In this document: in pieces, positions 16,076-23,590 of the stretch
How the letters are laid out: each line of letters opens with the position of its first letter
Numbering within the stretch: the stretch's first letter is position 1
NCBI RefSeq assembly: GCF_002080455.1
Contig: NZ_CP020555.1
Coordinates: 3,898,001-3,962,000 of the forward strand
From: Streptomyces sp. Sge12
Lineage (GTDB): Bacteria; Actinomycetota; Actinomycetes; Streptomycetales; Streptomycetaceae
Length of the DNA: 64,000 nucleotides
Reading direction: 5' to 3'
Made by a program: the position numbers and the translations under genes
The notes under the pieces: generated by a model
Told to the model about the DNA's origin: nothing
What the model saw: only the letters and a program-made list of their open reading frames with translations
Databases searched by the model: none

Positions 16076-16189
16076 ACCCGTGCGGTCCGGTGGCGGGCTG
16101 TCAGCCGTGGGGGGTGTCTTCGTCCCCCGGTCGGGGGCTTCTTGAGGTCCGCCCGGGAGTCGCTCGGCGTGGCGGGGCACACCCCTCGC

Positions 16190-16567
16190 ATGAGCGGGAG
16201 GCACGACGCGCGTTCGGCACTGACCAGGGCTCTGACCGTGGTCTGTGTCGTGCTGCTGTGCGTCTTCGGCGCCGGTCCGGCCGGCGCCGCGGCCGCCGAG
16301 TTCCGCCCCGCCGCCGGCGCGCCCGGCGTGCCGGCCGCTCCCGCCGAGTCCCCCGAGCCCGGCGAGGGCCATTCGGATCCGGCCCCCGACCCCGAGTCAC
16401 GGGCGGCCGTACGGACGGTCACGCGCGGGCTGCCCGTCGTACGGCGGGCGCCGATCCGGGTGTTTCACGTGAAACACCCGGATGCCCCGTCGTGCGGGCC
16501 GGTCGCGGAGGCGGCCGAACCGCCCCTGTCCCGGCGGACGGTGCGGAGTGTGGTCCTGCGCTGCTGA
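16190..16567 (+). CDS. Secreted hypothetical protein with embedded parS
   Basis: A 125-residue protein I do not recognise. A signal peptide is clear (hydrophobic VVCVVLLCVFGAGPAGAAAA, about residues 15-35), followed by a Pro/Ala/Glu-rich region. Residues V-F-H-V-K-H are encoded by the ParB-binding palindrome at 16462-16475. The ribosome site is poor and the composition low in complexity, so this may be a fortuitous frame carrying the chromosomal site; the signal sequence argues for a real gene. The start could also be the ATG at 16142. Confidence 0.5.
   Translation: MSGRHDARSALTRALTVVCVVLLCVFGAGPAGAAAAEFRPAAGAPGVPAAPAESPEPGEGHSDPAPDPESRAAVRTVTRGLPVVRRAPIRVFHVKHPDAPSCGPVAEAAEPPLSRRTVRSVVLRC
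16462..16475. other. parS site (ParB-binding, chromosome segregation)
   Basis: GTTTCACGTGAAAC is the exact 14-bp Streptomyces parS. It sits at the centre of a 30-bp perfect palindrome, 16454-16483, whose outer arms are GC-rich. In Streptomyces, ParB loads on many such sites clustered around oriC during sporulation segregation. Confidence 0.95.
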
Positions 16568-16625
16568 GCGGACCGAGGTCCCGATGCAGCCCCCCACACC
16601 CCCCTGAGCACCGTGAGGTTCAGCC

Positions 16626-16796
16626 ATGCCCATCGACCCGTACGCCGCACTGAACGCCATGCTCCGCGCCGAGGTCACCCGGTTCTCCCCGCCGGTCCGG
16701 CAGACCGAGCCGGCCGCGTCACCGAAGGCCACGGGCACGTCCGTCGAGGCCGAGAGCGAACCGCAGCAGAACGCCACCGCGGATTCGGCCGCGTAG
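16626..16796 (+). CDS. Small conserved-looking hypothetical protein
   Basis: A 56-residue hydrophilic protein starting MPIDPYAALNAMLRAEV and ending in a Ser/Ala/Glu/Gln-rich tail. I do not recognise it. Support comes from strong third-position GC bias, a GTGAGG ribosome site 7 nt before the ATG, and a strong bidirectional hairpin directly after the stop. Confidence 0.55.
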   Translation: MPIDPYAALNAMLRAEVTRFSPPVRQTEPAASPKATGTSVEAESEPQQNATADSAA

Positions 16797-16816
16797 GGTC
16801 CGCCCGCACATGCGGG

Positions 16817-16864
16817 GCGCGCCGGTTCCCCTGCCCTCGACCACGGGCACGGGAACCGGCGCGC
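16817..16864. terminator. Bidirectional terminator
   Basis: GCGCGCCGGTTCCC (16817-16830) pairs with GGGAACCGGCGCGC (16851-16864). The inner TGCCC/GGGCA continues after one mismatch. It lies between convergent genes. Confidence 0.75.
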
Positions 16865-16878
16865 GCCGGTCGGCCGCT

Positions 16879-17283
16879 TCAGTCCTCGCGGGTGTAGTAG
16901 CGGTAGAACGCGATGGCTCCGACGCCCGCGGCGACGGCCAGTCCGACCACGACGGACTTGAGGATCGACTGGTCGGTGAGGCTGTGCAGGTAGCCCACGG
17001 CGATACCGCCGAAGGCGCCGTAGGCGGCGGCGTGGACCTCTCGCTTCAGCCGGGGCCCGATCCGGGCCAGGGTGAACATGATCCCGGCGAAGAGCACGCC
17101 GCACAGGATCCCGTAGAAGACGTTGCCCGCGTCCACCGGGCCCATCTGGCGCTTCATGAAGGCGGCCCAGACGCCGTACACGAGTCCGAGGAGCAGTGGC
17201 CTCACGTACGCGCCCTTGCTCAGGTGCGTCATGTCCGCCGACTGCCGGTGCCGCCCGTAGGCGGAGGGTGCCGCATGTGCCAT
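16879..17283 (-). CDS. Hypothetical integral membrane protein, about four TM helices
   Basis: A 134-residue protein with hydrophobic segments near residues 28-42 (VRPLLLGLVYGVWAAF), 52-71, 84-100 and 110-127. The N terminus is polar and the C terminus is YRYYTRED. I do not recognise the family. The ATG at 17283 has GAGGAG 7 nt upstream, better than the GTG further out. It stands alone between two convergent or same-strand neighbours. Confidence 0.75.
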   Translation of the reverse strand: MAHAAPSAYGRHRQSADMTHLSKGAYVRPLLLGLVYGVWAAFMKRQMGPVDAGNVFYGILCGVLFAGIMFTLARIGPRLKREVHAAAYGAFGGIAVGYLHSLTDQSILKSVVVGLAVAAGVGAIAFYRYYTRED

Positions 17284-17349
17284 GACGGGCTCCTCTCTCC
17301 CATCATCCAGGGCACACCCGCCACCCCCGGGCGGCAAGTGGATCAGTGG

Positions 17350-17748
17350 TCAGGGGGTCCGCACGGCCACGGCGTCGACCTCGAAGAGCATGCCGGGCAG
17401 CGCGAGCGCTGCGACGCCGATCAGGGTCTGGGCGGGCAGTTCGGTGCCCCAGGTGGCGTGCAGCTGCTTCAGCAGGATCTCCAGCTTCCGCTGGTCGTGG
17501 CCGACGATGTAGGTGCCGATGCGGACGACGTCGCCGGGGCCGAGACCGACGGCCGCGAGGGCGGTACGGAGGTTGGCGAAGGCCTGCTCGACCTGATCGG
17601 CGAAGTCCTCGGAGACGACGTGGCCGTACTCGTCGGAGCCGTACTGGCCGGCTATGAAGACCTGCTCGCCGGGTGCGGAGACGATGTGGCTGTAGCCGTA
17701 GTCGGTCGGGGTGTGGAGTCCTGCCGGGTTGATGATGCTGCGCGTCAT
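17350..17748 (-). CDS. RidA/YjgF family protein
   Basis: A 132-residue YjgF-type protein. Family features are the N-terminal RSIINPAGLHTP, VFIAGQYGSDEYG in the substrate cleft, FANLRTALAAVGLGPGDVVRIGTYIV, and the C-terminal LIGVAALALPGMLFEVDAVAV. Classical RidA enzymes hydrolyse reactive enamine/imine intermediates of PLP enzymes. The usual catalytic Arg position is not certain here, so this may be a non-deaminase subgroup. It follows an Rrf2-type regulator on the same strand and is its likely target. Confidence 0.88.
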   Translation of the reverse strand: MTRSIINPAGLHTPTDYGYSHIVSAPGEQVFIAGQYGSDEYGHVVSEDFADQVEQAFANLRTALAAVGLGPGDVVRIGTYIVGHDQRKLEILLKQLHATWGTELPAQTLIGVAALALPGMLFEVDAVAVRTP

Positions 17749-17763
17749 GCCGAGCTCCCTGGT

Positions 17764-17836
17764 TCCGTGTCCGTGTCCGTGTCTGTTGCCGTGCCCGTGC
17801 CTGTGCCCGTGCCTGTGTCCGTGTCCGTGCCGGTGC
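17764..17836. repeat. Hexanucleotide-type repeat (YCCGTG/CCTGTG)
   Basis: About a dozen imperfect copies of a 6-nt unit such as TCCGTG, CCCGTG and CCTGTG fill the gap between ridA and the Rrf2 gene. The array reads as a simple slippage-prone repeat. It may vary in copy number between strains. Confidence 0.75.
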
Positions 17837-17862
17837 GTGGGGTGCGGTCGGCCGTCGTGCGG

Positions 17863-18342
17863 CTACCGCGCGGCGAGCCAGGCCCGCAGCCGCTCGGGGG
17901 CCTCGGGAGCCTGCCGTTCGGCCTGCTGCCGGATCTCGTCGAGGTTCTGGGCGGCGAGCGCCCGTCGCCAGGCCAGTTCGGCCCGGGTCATGGCGTGCGC
18001 GATGGCGCAGTCGGCGGTGTACGCCGCCGGGGCACCGGCGCCGGGGCCCTGCTGCCGGATCTCCGCGCACCGGAAGGCCTCCTCGGGCCCCTCGACGGCG
18101 GCGACCACGTCCATGAGCGAGATGGCCTCGAGCGGGCGGGCCAGCCGGAAGCCGCCCCGCGGGCCGGGGGTGGAGGTGACGATGCCCGCCCGGGCCAGCG
18201 CCTGGAGCTGCTTGTTGAGGTAGGCCGCGGGCAGGTCGTGCCACGCGGCGAGACGCGCCGCCGACACGGCCCGGTCCGGGCCGCTCCAGGCCAGGTTGAC
18301 GCAACTGTGCAGCGCCCACTCGACGCCCTCGCTCATCCTCAT
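17863..18342 (-). CDS. Rrf2-family transcriptional regulator
   Basis: A 159-residue winged-helix regulator. Residues 5-65 show the Rrf2 pattern SEGVEWALHSCVNLAW, LPAAYLNKQLQALARAGIV and GPRGGFRLARP. Three cysteines are present: Cys14, one in FRCAEI and one in the ADCAIAHAM segment; the last two are the region that binds an iron-sulfur cluster in sensors such as NsrR and IscR, but their spacing is not the classic C-x5-C-x5-C, so a cluster is uncertain. TAATAT 7 nt before the ATG at 18342 suggests a leaderless transcript. An 8-9-8 palindrome overlaps that box, so it is likely autoregulated. Confidence 0.9.
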   Translation of the reverse strand: MRMSEGVEWALHSCVNLAWSGPDRAVSAARLAAWHDLPAAYLNKQLQALARAGIVTSTPGPRGGFRLARPLEAISLMDVVAAVEGPEEAFRCAEIRQQGPGAGAPAAYTADCAIAHAMTRAELAWRRALAAQNLDEIRQQAERQAPEAPERLRAWLAAR

Positions 18343-18367
18343 ATCCTGGATATTAAATGTCCAGGAT
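18343..18367. promoter_or_regulatory. Rrf2 operator palindrome over its own promoter
   Basis: ATCCTGGA (18343-18350) and TCCAGGAT (18360-18367) form a perfect inverted repeat with a 9-bp AT-rich spacer holding the TAATAT -10 box. It abuts the start codon of the regulator and faces the divergent membrane-protein gene. Confidence 0.75.
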
Positions 18368-18460
18368 TATGGGCGCAAGGGCGGCGGGCCGCCCGACGGC
18401 CACCACCCACCCGCAGCAACACCGCTCGCGCCCGGCCCCGCGTCCGCTTTCCCTGGTGAC

Positions 18461-19288
18461 GTGCGCACCATCCTGTCGGCGGTACTCATCGTGCTCGTGG
18501 CCCTCCTGGTGCCCGCGAGCGCCGTCGCGTACTGGGCCGACCGCGAGCTGGGCAACGCCGACCGGTACACCGCCGCCATGTCCCCCCTCGCCGAGAACCC
18601 GAAGGTGCAGGAGGTCGTCGTCACCCAGGTCACGCGCGCCCTGGCCGGCCAGATCGACGCGGGGCCCTTCCAGACCGGGGTGGACACCCTCCTCGGCGAG
18701 GCCCTGCGCTCGTTCGCCGGCACGGACGCCTACCGGACCGCCTGGGACGCCGCCAACCGCGCCGCGCACGCCGCCTTCCTCGACGCCCTCACCACCGGCC
18801 ACGGCGACGCCCTCACCATCGACCTCGCACCCGTGATCGCCCAGGTCAGGGACGACCTCATCGCCGACGACGTGCCCTTCGCCGACCGCATCCCGGTGAC
18901 CCACCTGACCGTGAAGGTCATGGAGTACGACAATCTCGGCGCTCTCCGGAAGGGCTTCCACATGCTCGAAGTGGCCGGCGTCTGGCTCCCTGTACTGACC
19001 CTGCTCCTCGCCGCCACGGCCATCGCCGTCGCCGTCCACCGACGGCGCGCCGTCATCGCCACCGGCCTGGGACTGGCGGTCGGCGCCCTACTCCTGTGGC
19101 TCGCGGTGGACGTGTGCCGCCGGCTCACCCTGGACGATCTGCCCGCCGACATCGACCGGCCGGCCGCGGGAGCGGTGTACGACGCCCTCACCGCCTACCT
19201 GCGCACCACCGCCTGGGTGGTGCTCCTGATCGGGCTCGCCGCCGCGCTGGCCGCATGGGTGATGGGCCGACTACGCCGCACCCCATAA
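18461..19288 (+). CDS. Hypothetical membrane protein with large outer loop
   Basis: A 275-residue protein with an N-terminal hydrophobic helix (about 3-22), a roughly 145-residue soluble segment starting YWADRELGNADRYTAAMSPLAENPKVQEVV, and three C-terminal helices (about 170-190, 195-212 and 242-265). I recall similar Streptomyces membrane proteins of unknown function. The GTG at 18461 is preferred because an upstream extension would be polar and unlike a signal. The ribosome site is weak. It is divergent from the Rrf2 gene and might share its operator. Confidence 0.78.
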   Translation: MRTILSAVLIVLVALLVPASAVAYWADRELGNADRYTAAMSPLAENPKVQEVVVTQVTRALAGQIDAGPFQTGVDTLLGEALRSFAGTDAYRTAWDAANRAAHAAFLDALTTGHGDALTIDLAPVIAQVRDDLIADDVPFADRIPVTHLTVKVMEYDNLGALRKGFHMLEVAGVWLPVLTLLLAATAIAVAVHRRRAVIATGLGLAVGALLLWLAVDVCRRLTLDDLPADIDRPAAGAVYDALTAYLRTTAWVVLLIGLAAALAAWVMGRLRRTP

Positions 19289-19370
19289 GCTCGGAAGGTA
19301 CCGACACACACGGAACAGCGCAGAAGATCCCAGAAGAACCGATTCGCGAGCGGCGGGCACGGAAGCGGGA

Positions 19371-21365
19371 ATGAGCACCGAACGCACCGAACACATAGCG
19401 TCGCGGCGAGCCCGGCACCGTCCCCTGGCTCCGCCCTCCTGGCTCCTCAACGGGCTGAAGCCCAGTGCCGCGCCGATCCCGTGGGCCGCGGTGGTCCGCG
19501 CCTCGATCGCGATGTCCGTCCCGCTCGCCGTCGGATTCGCCCTCGACGAGCCCGAGTACGGCGCGCTCGCCTCCATGGGCGCCCTCGCCGGGGTGATCGG
19601 CGACACCGCCGACGCCTACCGGATGCGGGTCCTCAACATCGCCGTCCCGCAGCTCTTCGGCGCCATCGGCGTGGCCCTGGGAACCCTGGTCTACGGCCAC
19701 GGCTGGCTCGCCGTCGCAGTGCTCACCCTCATCGCCCTCGTCTCCGGGATGATCTCCTCCATCGGCACGGTCGCCTCCGTGTCCGGACTGCTGCTCCTGC
19801 TCAACGCCGTGATCGGCGCCGGGCTGCCGCTGCCCGAGCCCTGGTGGACGGCCCCGCTGCTGCTGACCGCGGGCGGACTGTTCGTTCTCGCGCTGACCCT
19901 GCTGGGCTGGCCCCTGCGCCGCCGGCAGCCGGAGCGCACCGCCGTGGCCGACACCTACCGGGCCCTGGCCGACGCCCTGGAGGCCGCCGGCGGCCCCGGC
20001 GCCGTGTACGAGGAACGCCGTCACCAGGTCACCCAGGCCATCAACCACGCCTACGACCTGGTGCTCGGCCGCCGGGCCCGGGTGCACGGGCGCAGCCCCT
20101 CCCTGGTGCGGCTGCTGGCCCAGCTCAACGTGGTGATCCCGCTGGTGGAGGCCGCGCCCGCCGCCCACCTGCGCGGTCGGCCGCTGCCGCCCGAGATCCC
20201 GGCGGCCGTACGGGAACTGGCCGATGCCGTCGAGGAGAGCCGCACCGGAACCCCCGTACTGGACCTGCCCGCCGCGCACACCCCGGCCGAACGGGCCGTC
20301 GACGCCGCCCTGCGGCATGCCGCGAAGATCGTGCACGTCGCCCGGCCGGACCTGGACAACGTGGACGACCGGCTCGGCCGGCCCGCCGCCCTGCGGGTGC
20401 GCGCCCGGCGGGCGGTACGCGACATGGTCCTGTCCCGGGCCTCCTGGCGGTACGGGCTGCGGCTCGCGCTGTGCATCGGGATCGCGCAGTCCCTCGTATC
20501 GGTGATCGAGTTCGAGCGGTCCTACTGGGTCGCGCTGACCGTCACCTTCGTCCTCAAGCCCGACTTCGGCTCGGTGTTCTCCCGGGCCGTACTGCGCGCC
20601 CTCGGCACCGCCGGCGGACTGGTGGTCGCGGCCGCCGTGCTCGCCGAGGTGCCGCGCGGCTGGTGGGACGTGCCGGTGATGGTCGTGCTCGCCGGGCTGA
20701 TCCCCGCGTTCTCCGTCAAGGGCTACGCCTTCCAGACCGCCGCGATCACCCCGGTGATCCTGCTCCTGTCCGACCTCCTCAACCACCAGGGCTTCGACCT
20801 GATCCGCCCCCGGCTGGTGGACAGCCTGATCGGCTGCGCCATCACCCTCGTCGCGGGATACCTGCTGTGGCCCGAGAGCTGGCACACCCGGATCGGGGAC
20901 CGGCTCGCCGACACCGTGGACGACGCCGCCCGCTACGTGGAGAGGGCCTTCGCCCCGGTCGTGGACGAGGCCGCGCTCGCGGCGGCCCGGACCTCCCGCC
21001 TCCAGGCCCGGCGGCGCATCTACCGGGACCTGTCGGGCGTGCGCAGCGAGTTCCAGCGGGCGCTGACCGAGCCACCGCCCACCGGGGCCCGGGCGGCCGC
21101 CTGGTGGCCGCTGGTGGTCGCCGTCGAGCGGATCGTGGACGCGACCACCGCCGCACGGGTCCGGGTCAACCACGGCGCCGCCCCACCCCCCGCCGACGAG
21201 GTGGAGACGATCGCGCACCAGCTTCGCGAGCTGGCCGTACGGGTGCGCAGCAGCTCCACCCCGGTCCGGGTCGACGCCGGGCCCGCGGGCGGGGCGGCGA
21301 GCGTGCTGGCACCGGTCCACCAGGAGATCGCGGCGGCCCTGGCCATCACCCGGCCGGAGTCCTGA
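19371..21365 (+). CDS. FUSC-family membrane transporter (aromatic-acid exporter type)
   Basis: A 664-residue protein with two repeated membrane bundles (about residues 40-190 and 365-510) separated and followed by soluble helical domains. The FUSC signature region reads YWVALTVTFVLKPDFGSVFSRAVLRALGTAGG. Members are proposed to export aromatic acids or similar compounds. The ATG has GGAAGCGGGA close upstream. It stands 82 bp after the previous membrane protein on the same strand and may be co-transcribed. Confidence 0.87.
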   Translation: MSTERTEHIASRRARHRPLAPPSWLLNGLKPSAAPIPWAAVVRASIAMSVPLAVGFALDEPEYGALASMGALAGVIGDTADAYRMRVLNIAVPQLFGAIGVALGTLVYGHGWLAVAVLTLIALVSGMISSIGTVASVSGLLLLLNAVIGAGLPLPEPWWTAPLLLTAGGLFVLALTLLGWPLRRRQPERTAVADTYRALADALEAAGGPGAVYEERRHQVTQAINHAYDLVLGRRARVHGRSPSLVRLLAQLNVVIPLVEAAPAAHLRGRPLPPEIPAAVRELADAVEESRTGTPVLDLPAAHTPAERAVDAALRHAAKIVHVARPDLDNVDDRLGRPAALRVRARRAVRDMVLSRASWRYGLRLALCIGIAQSLVSVIEFERSYWVALTVTFVLKPDFGSVFSRAVLRALGTAGGLVVAAAVLAEVPRGWWDVPVMVVLAGLIPAFSVKGYAFQTAAITPVILLLSDLLNHQGFDLIRPRLVDSLIGCAITLVAGYLLWPESWHTRIGDRLADTVDDAARYVERAFAPVVDEAALAAARTSRLQARRRIYRDLSGVRSEFQRALTEPPPTGARAAAWWPLVVAVERIVDATTAARVRVNHGAAPPPADEVETIAHQLRELAVRVRSSSTPVRVDAGPAGGAASVLAPVHQEIAAALAITRPES

Positions 21366-21496
21366 CGCGCCGCCCCGGCGCGGAACCGGCCGGGGAGCCG
21401 GTGCCGGATCGGTCGCAGGCGCCGGCGCAGGGGCCGGCGTCCCCCGAATGGGCCGCCTCCCGGGCCGGGCGGGGTCGCCCGGGGCAGCATCGGAGC

Positions 21497-22198
21497 ATGC
21501 ACCGCGTCCCGGCCGTGATGGTCCTCGCCGTACTCCTGGCGGGGTGCGCCGACGTGGAGGGACTGCAGAGCGAGGGCGACCTGGGCACCGTGCACGCCCC
21601 GAAGAGCCTGTGGAAGGACATCCGCCCCGATCCACCCGCCGCCGACCAGAAGCCCGGCACGGCCGCCGTGGTCCCCGGGCTGCCCAAGGTGAGCGACCTG
21701 AGCATGCGCGGGGTGAACCCGCTGTCGGTCGTACGGGCCGACATCACCTCCGCCACCGAGCAGGACGGCGGGACCGGCCGGCTCGTCGACCCGCGCGCCG
21801 TCCAGCGGCTCGCGCTCTGCACACAGGCTGTGGACGGCGGCCCCGACTGCCCGGTGCGCCCCGCCGTCCTGCACGACCTGACGGGCAACGGCCGGGAGGA
21901 GCTCATCACCGCTCTGGACATCGACGGCCGGCTCAGCGAGCTGCGCGTCTACACCGTCCAGGACGACGGGAGCATCGCCCGGATCCTGTCCCGGCGCGCC
22001 GTGCTCGAGGGCGTGGAGGTGGCCGCCGAGCATCTGGCCGTCCGCGAACCCACGACGAATCCCGACTACGTCGCCGTCTCCGACTACGTGTGGGACCCCA
22101 AGGCCGGGATCATGAACCTCTCCCAGCTCACCCTCGACGACTGCCCCGGGCTCACGCAGACCCCGCCGGACGGGAACGGGGCACGATGCGCGCGCTGA
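21497..22198 (+). CDS. Lipoprotein paired with sensor kinase (CseA-like)
   Basis: A 233-residue lipoprotein: the signal ends in the lipobox LAGC at about residues 14-17, with Cys17 as the lipidation site. The mature part has CPVRPAVLHDLTGNGREELITALDIDG, a calcium/FG-GAP-like DxTGNGxEE element, and four further cysteines. The layout recalls CseA, the lipoprotein that modulates the CseC kinase in the SigE cell-envelope system, but the response regulator and sigma genes are missing here. The stop overlaps the kinase start by 13 bp, so the two are coupled and probably interact outside the membrane. Confidence 0.82.
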   Translation: MHRVPAVMVLAVLLAGCADVEGLQSEGDLGTVHAPKSLWKDIRPDPPAADQKPGTAAVVPGLPKVSDLSMRGVNPLSVVRADITSATEQDGGTGRLVDPRAVQRLALCTQAVDGGPDCPVRPAVLHDLTGNGREELITALDIDGRLSELRVYTVQDDGSIARILSRRAVLEGVEVAAEHLAVREPTTNPDYVAVSDYVWDPKAGIMNLSQLTLDDCPGLTQTPPDGNGARCAR

Positions 22199-23475
22199 GC
22201 AGCCTGCGCTGGAAGATCGCCCTGACCACCACGATGGTCTGCTGCATGGTCGCCGCCGCGCTCGGGATCCTGGTGCACAACGTGGTCGCCCGGCAGATGG
22301 TCGGGGAGGTCCGCAAGGCCGCGGCCACCGAGCTGGCCCACGCCCTGGGCCACTACGAGTACGGCACCGCGCACGGCGACGTGAACGCCGCCTTCGACCC
22401 GGCCGACCTCCCCCGCCCGCTGCGCGAGCTCGTCGCACGCGGGCAGACCGGCAGCATGGTCGGCCTGGAGCAGGGAAAGCCCGTCATGTGGGCGGCCGGA
22501 CCCGCCGACGACAAGGCCCTCGCGGTCTGGCTCCCCTTCGGGAGCACCCGTGAACGGCTGCGGGACATCGACACGGCGATCCTGGCCTCCGCGGTCCTCG
22601 CGGCCGGGGTGGTGGCGCTGGCCGGCCTGTTCCTCGCCGACCGGATCAGCCGGCGACTCGCGACCACGGCCGCCGTGGCCCGCCGGATCAGCGCCGGGGA
22701 CCTGGACGCCCGGGTGAACTTCCCGGCCGAAGGGGACGATCCGGGGCCGCGGGGCTCCCGCGACGAGGTACGGGACGTCGCGCACGCCCTGGACTCGATG
22801 GCGGCCTCGCTCCAGGCGCGGCTGGAGGCGGAAAAGCGCTTCACGGCCGATGTCGCGCACGAGCTGCGCACCCCGCTCACCGGCTCGCTGGCCGCGGCGG
22901 CACTGCTGCCCGACGGCCGCCCCAAAGAGATGATCAACAACCGGCTGAGGGCCCTGCACCTGCTGACCGAGGACCTGCTGGAGATCTCCCGGCTGGACTC
23001 GGGCGTCGAACGGGCCGACCTCGCCCGGGTCGAACTCGGCCGGGCGGTGGAACGGGCCGTCGCCGGGGCCGCCGGAGCCGGCGCGGCCTCGTCGGAAGCC
23101 GGGCCGGCCGCCTCGGTCCAAGTGGTCCAGGACATGGTCGTGGTCACCGACCGGCGCCGGCTGGACCGGATCCTCGCCAACCTGCTGGTCAACGCCGGCA
23201 AGCACGGCCGGCCGCCGGTCGAGGTCACCGTGGACGGCCCGGTGGTGGCGGTCCGCGACCACGGGCCCGGCTATCCGCCCGAGCTGATCGAGCGGGGCCC
23301 GCAGCGCTTCCGTACCGGCGACCCGGGGCGCGGGCGCGGTCACGGACTGGGACTCACCATCGTGATGGGGCAGGCGGCGGTGCTGGAGATCGAGGTGAGC
23401 TTCACCAACGCGCCCGACGGGGGCGCGGTGACGACGCTCCGGCTCCCCGTCGGCAGGGTGCCGACGGGGGATTGA
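22186..23475 (+). CDS. Orphan sensor histidine kinase
   Basis: A 429-residue membrane kinase. TM1 is about residues 12-32, an outer loop of about 95 residues follows, and TM2 is about 131-152. The HAMP domain spans about 153-205. The dimerisation box FTADVAHELRTPLTG has phospho-acceptor His225. The ATP-binding domain shows LVNAGKHG (N box), VRDHGPGYP (G1) and GRGHGLGLTI (G2). The spacing in the catalytic domain is short. No response-regulator gene lies in the window, so the partner is elsewhere. A GC-rich hairpin containing parS follows the stop. Confidence 0.93.
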   Translation: MRALSSLRWKIALTTTMVCCMVAAALGILVHNVVARQMVGEVRKAAATELAHALGHYEYGTAHGDVNAAFDPADLPRPLRELVARGQTGSMVGLEQGKPVMWAAGPADDKALAVWLPFGSTRERLRDIDTAILASAVLAAGVVALAGLFLADRISRRLATTAAVARRISAGDLDARVNFPAEGDDPGPRGSRDEVRDVAHALDSMAASLQARLEAEKRFTADVAHELRTPLTGSLAAAALLPDGRPKEMINNRLRALHLLTEDLLEISRLDSGVERADLARVELGRAVERAVAGAAGAGAASSEAGPAASVQVVQDMVVVTDRRRLDRILANLLVNAGKHGRPPVEVTVDGPVVAVRDHGPGYPPELIERGPQRFRTGDPGRGRGHGLGLTIVMGQAAVLEIEVSFTNAPDGGAVTTLRLPVGRVPTGD

Positions 23476-23506
23476 ACGGATCGGGCGGATGGCCCGGATC
23501 AGACGC

Positions 23507-23540
23507 CCGAGGGCATGTTTCACGTGAAACACGCCCTCGG
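23507..23540. terminator. Hairpin terminator with parS core
   Basis: CCGAGGGC (23507-23514) and GCCCTCGG (23533-23540) flank GTTTCACGTGAAAC (23517-23530), the exact parS sequence. The whole 34-bp element is palindromic except for one pair. It lies between the convergent kinase and phosphatase genes, so it can serve both as a terminator and as a ParB site. Confidence 0.85.
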
Positions 23541-23590
23541 ACACTTCAGATATTTCGAGTATTTCGGGTGATTCTGGTCAACTGGCCCGG

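Noticed and set aside
16454..16483. Transposon end or attachment site
   Set aside because: The core is the exact parS sequence and recurs at 23517; no integrase or transposase is present.
21497..23475. Assignment of the lipoprotein and kinase as CseA and CseC
   Set aside because: The neighbouring sigE and cseB genes that define the locus are absent, so only a CseA-like description is justified.
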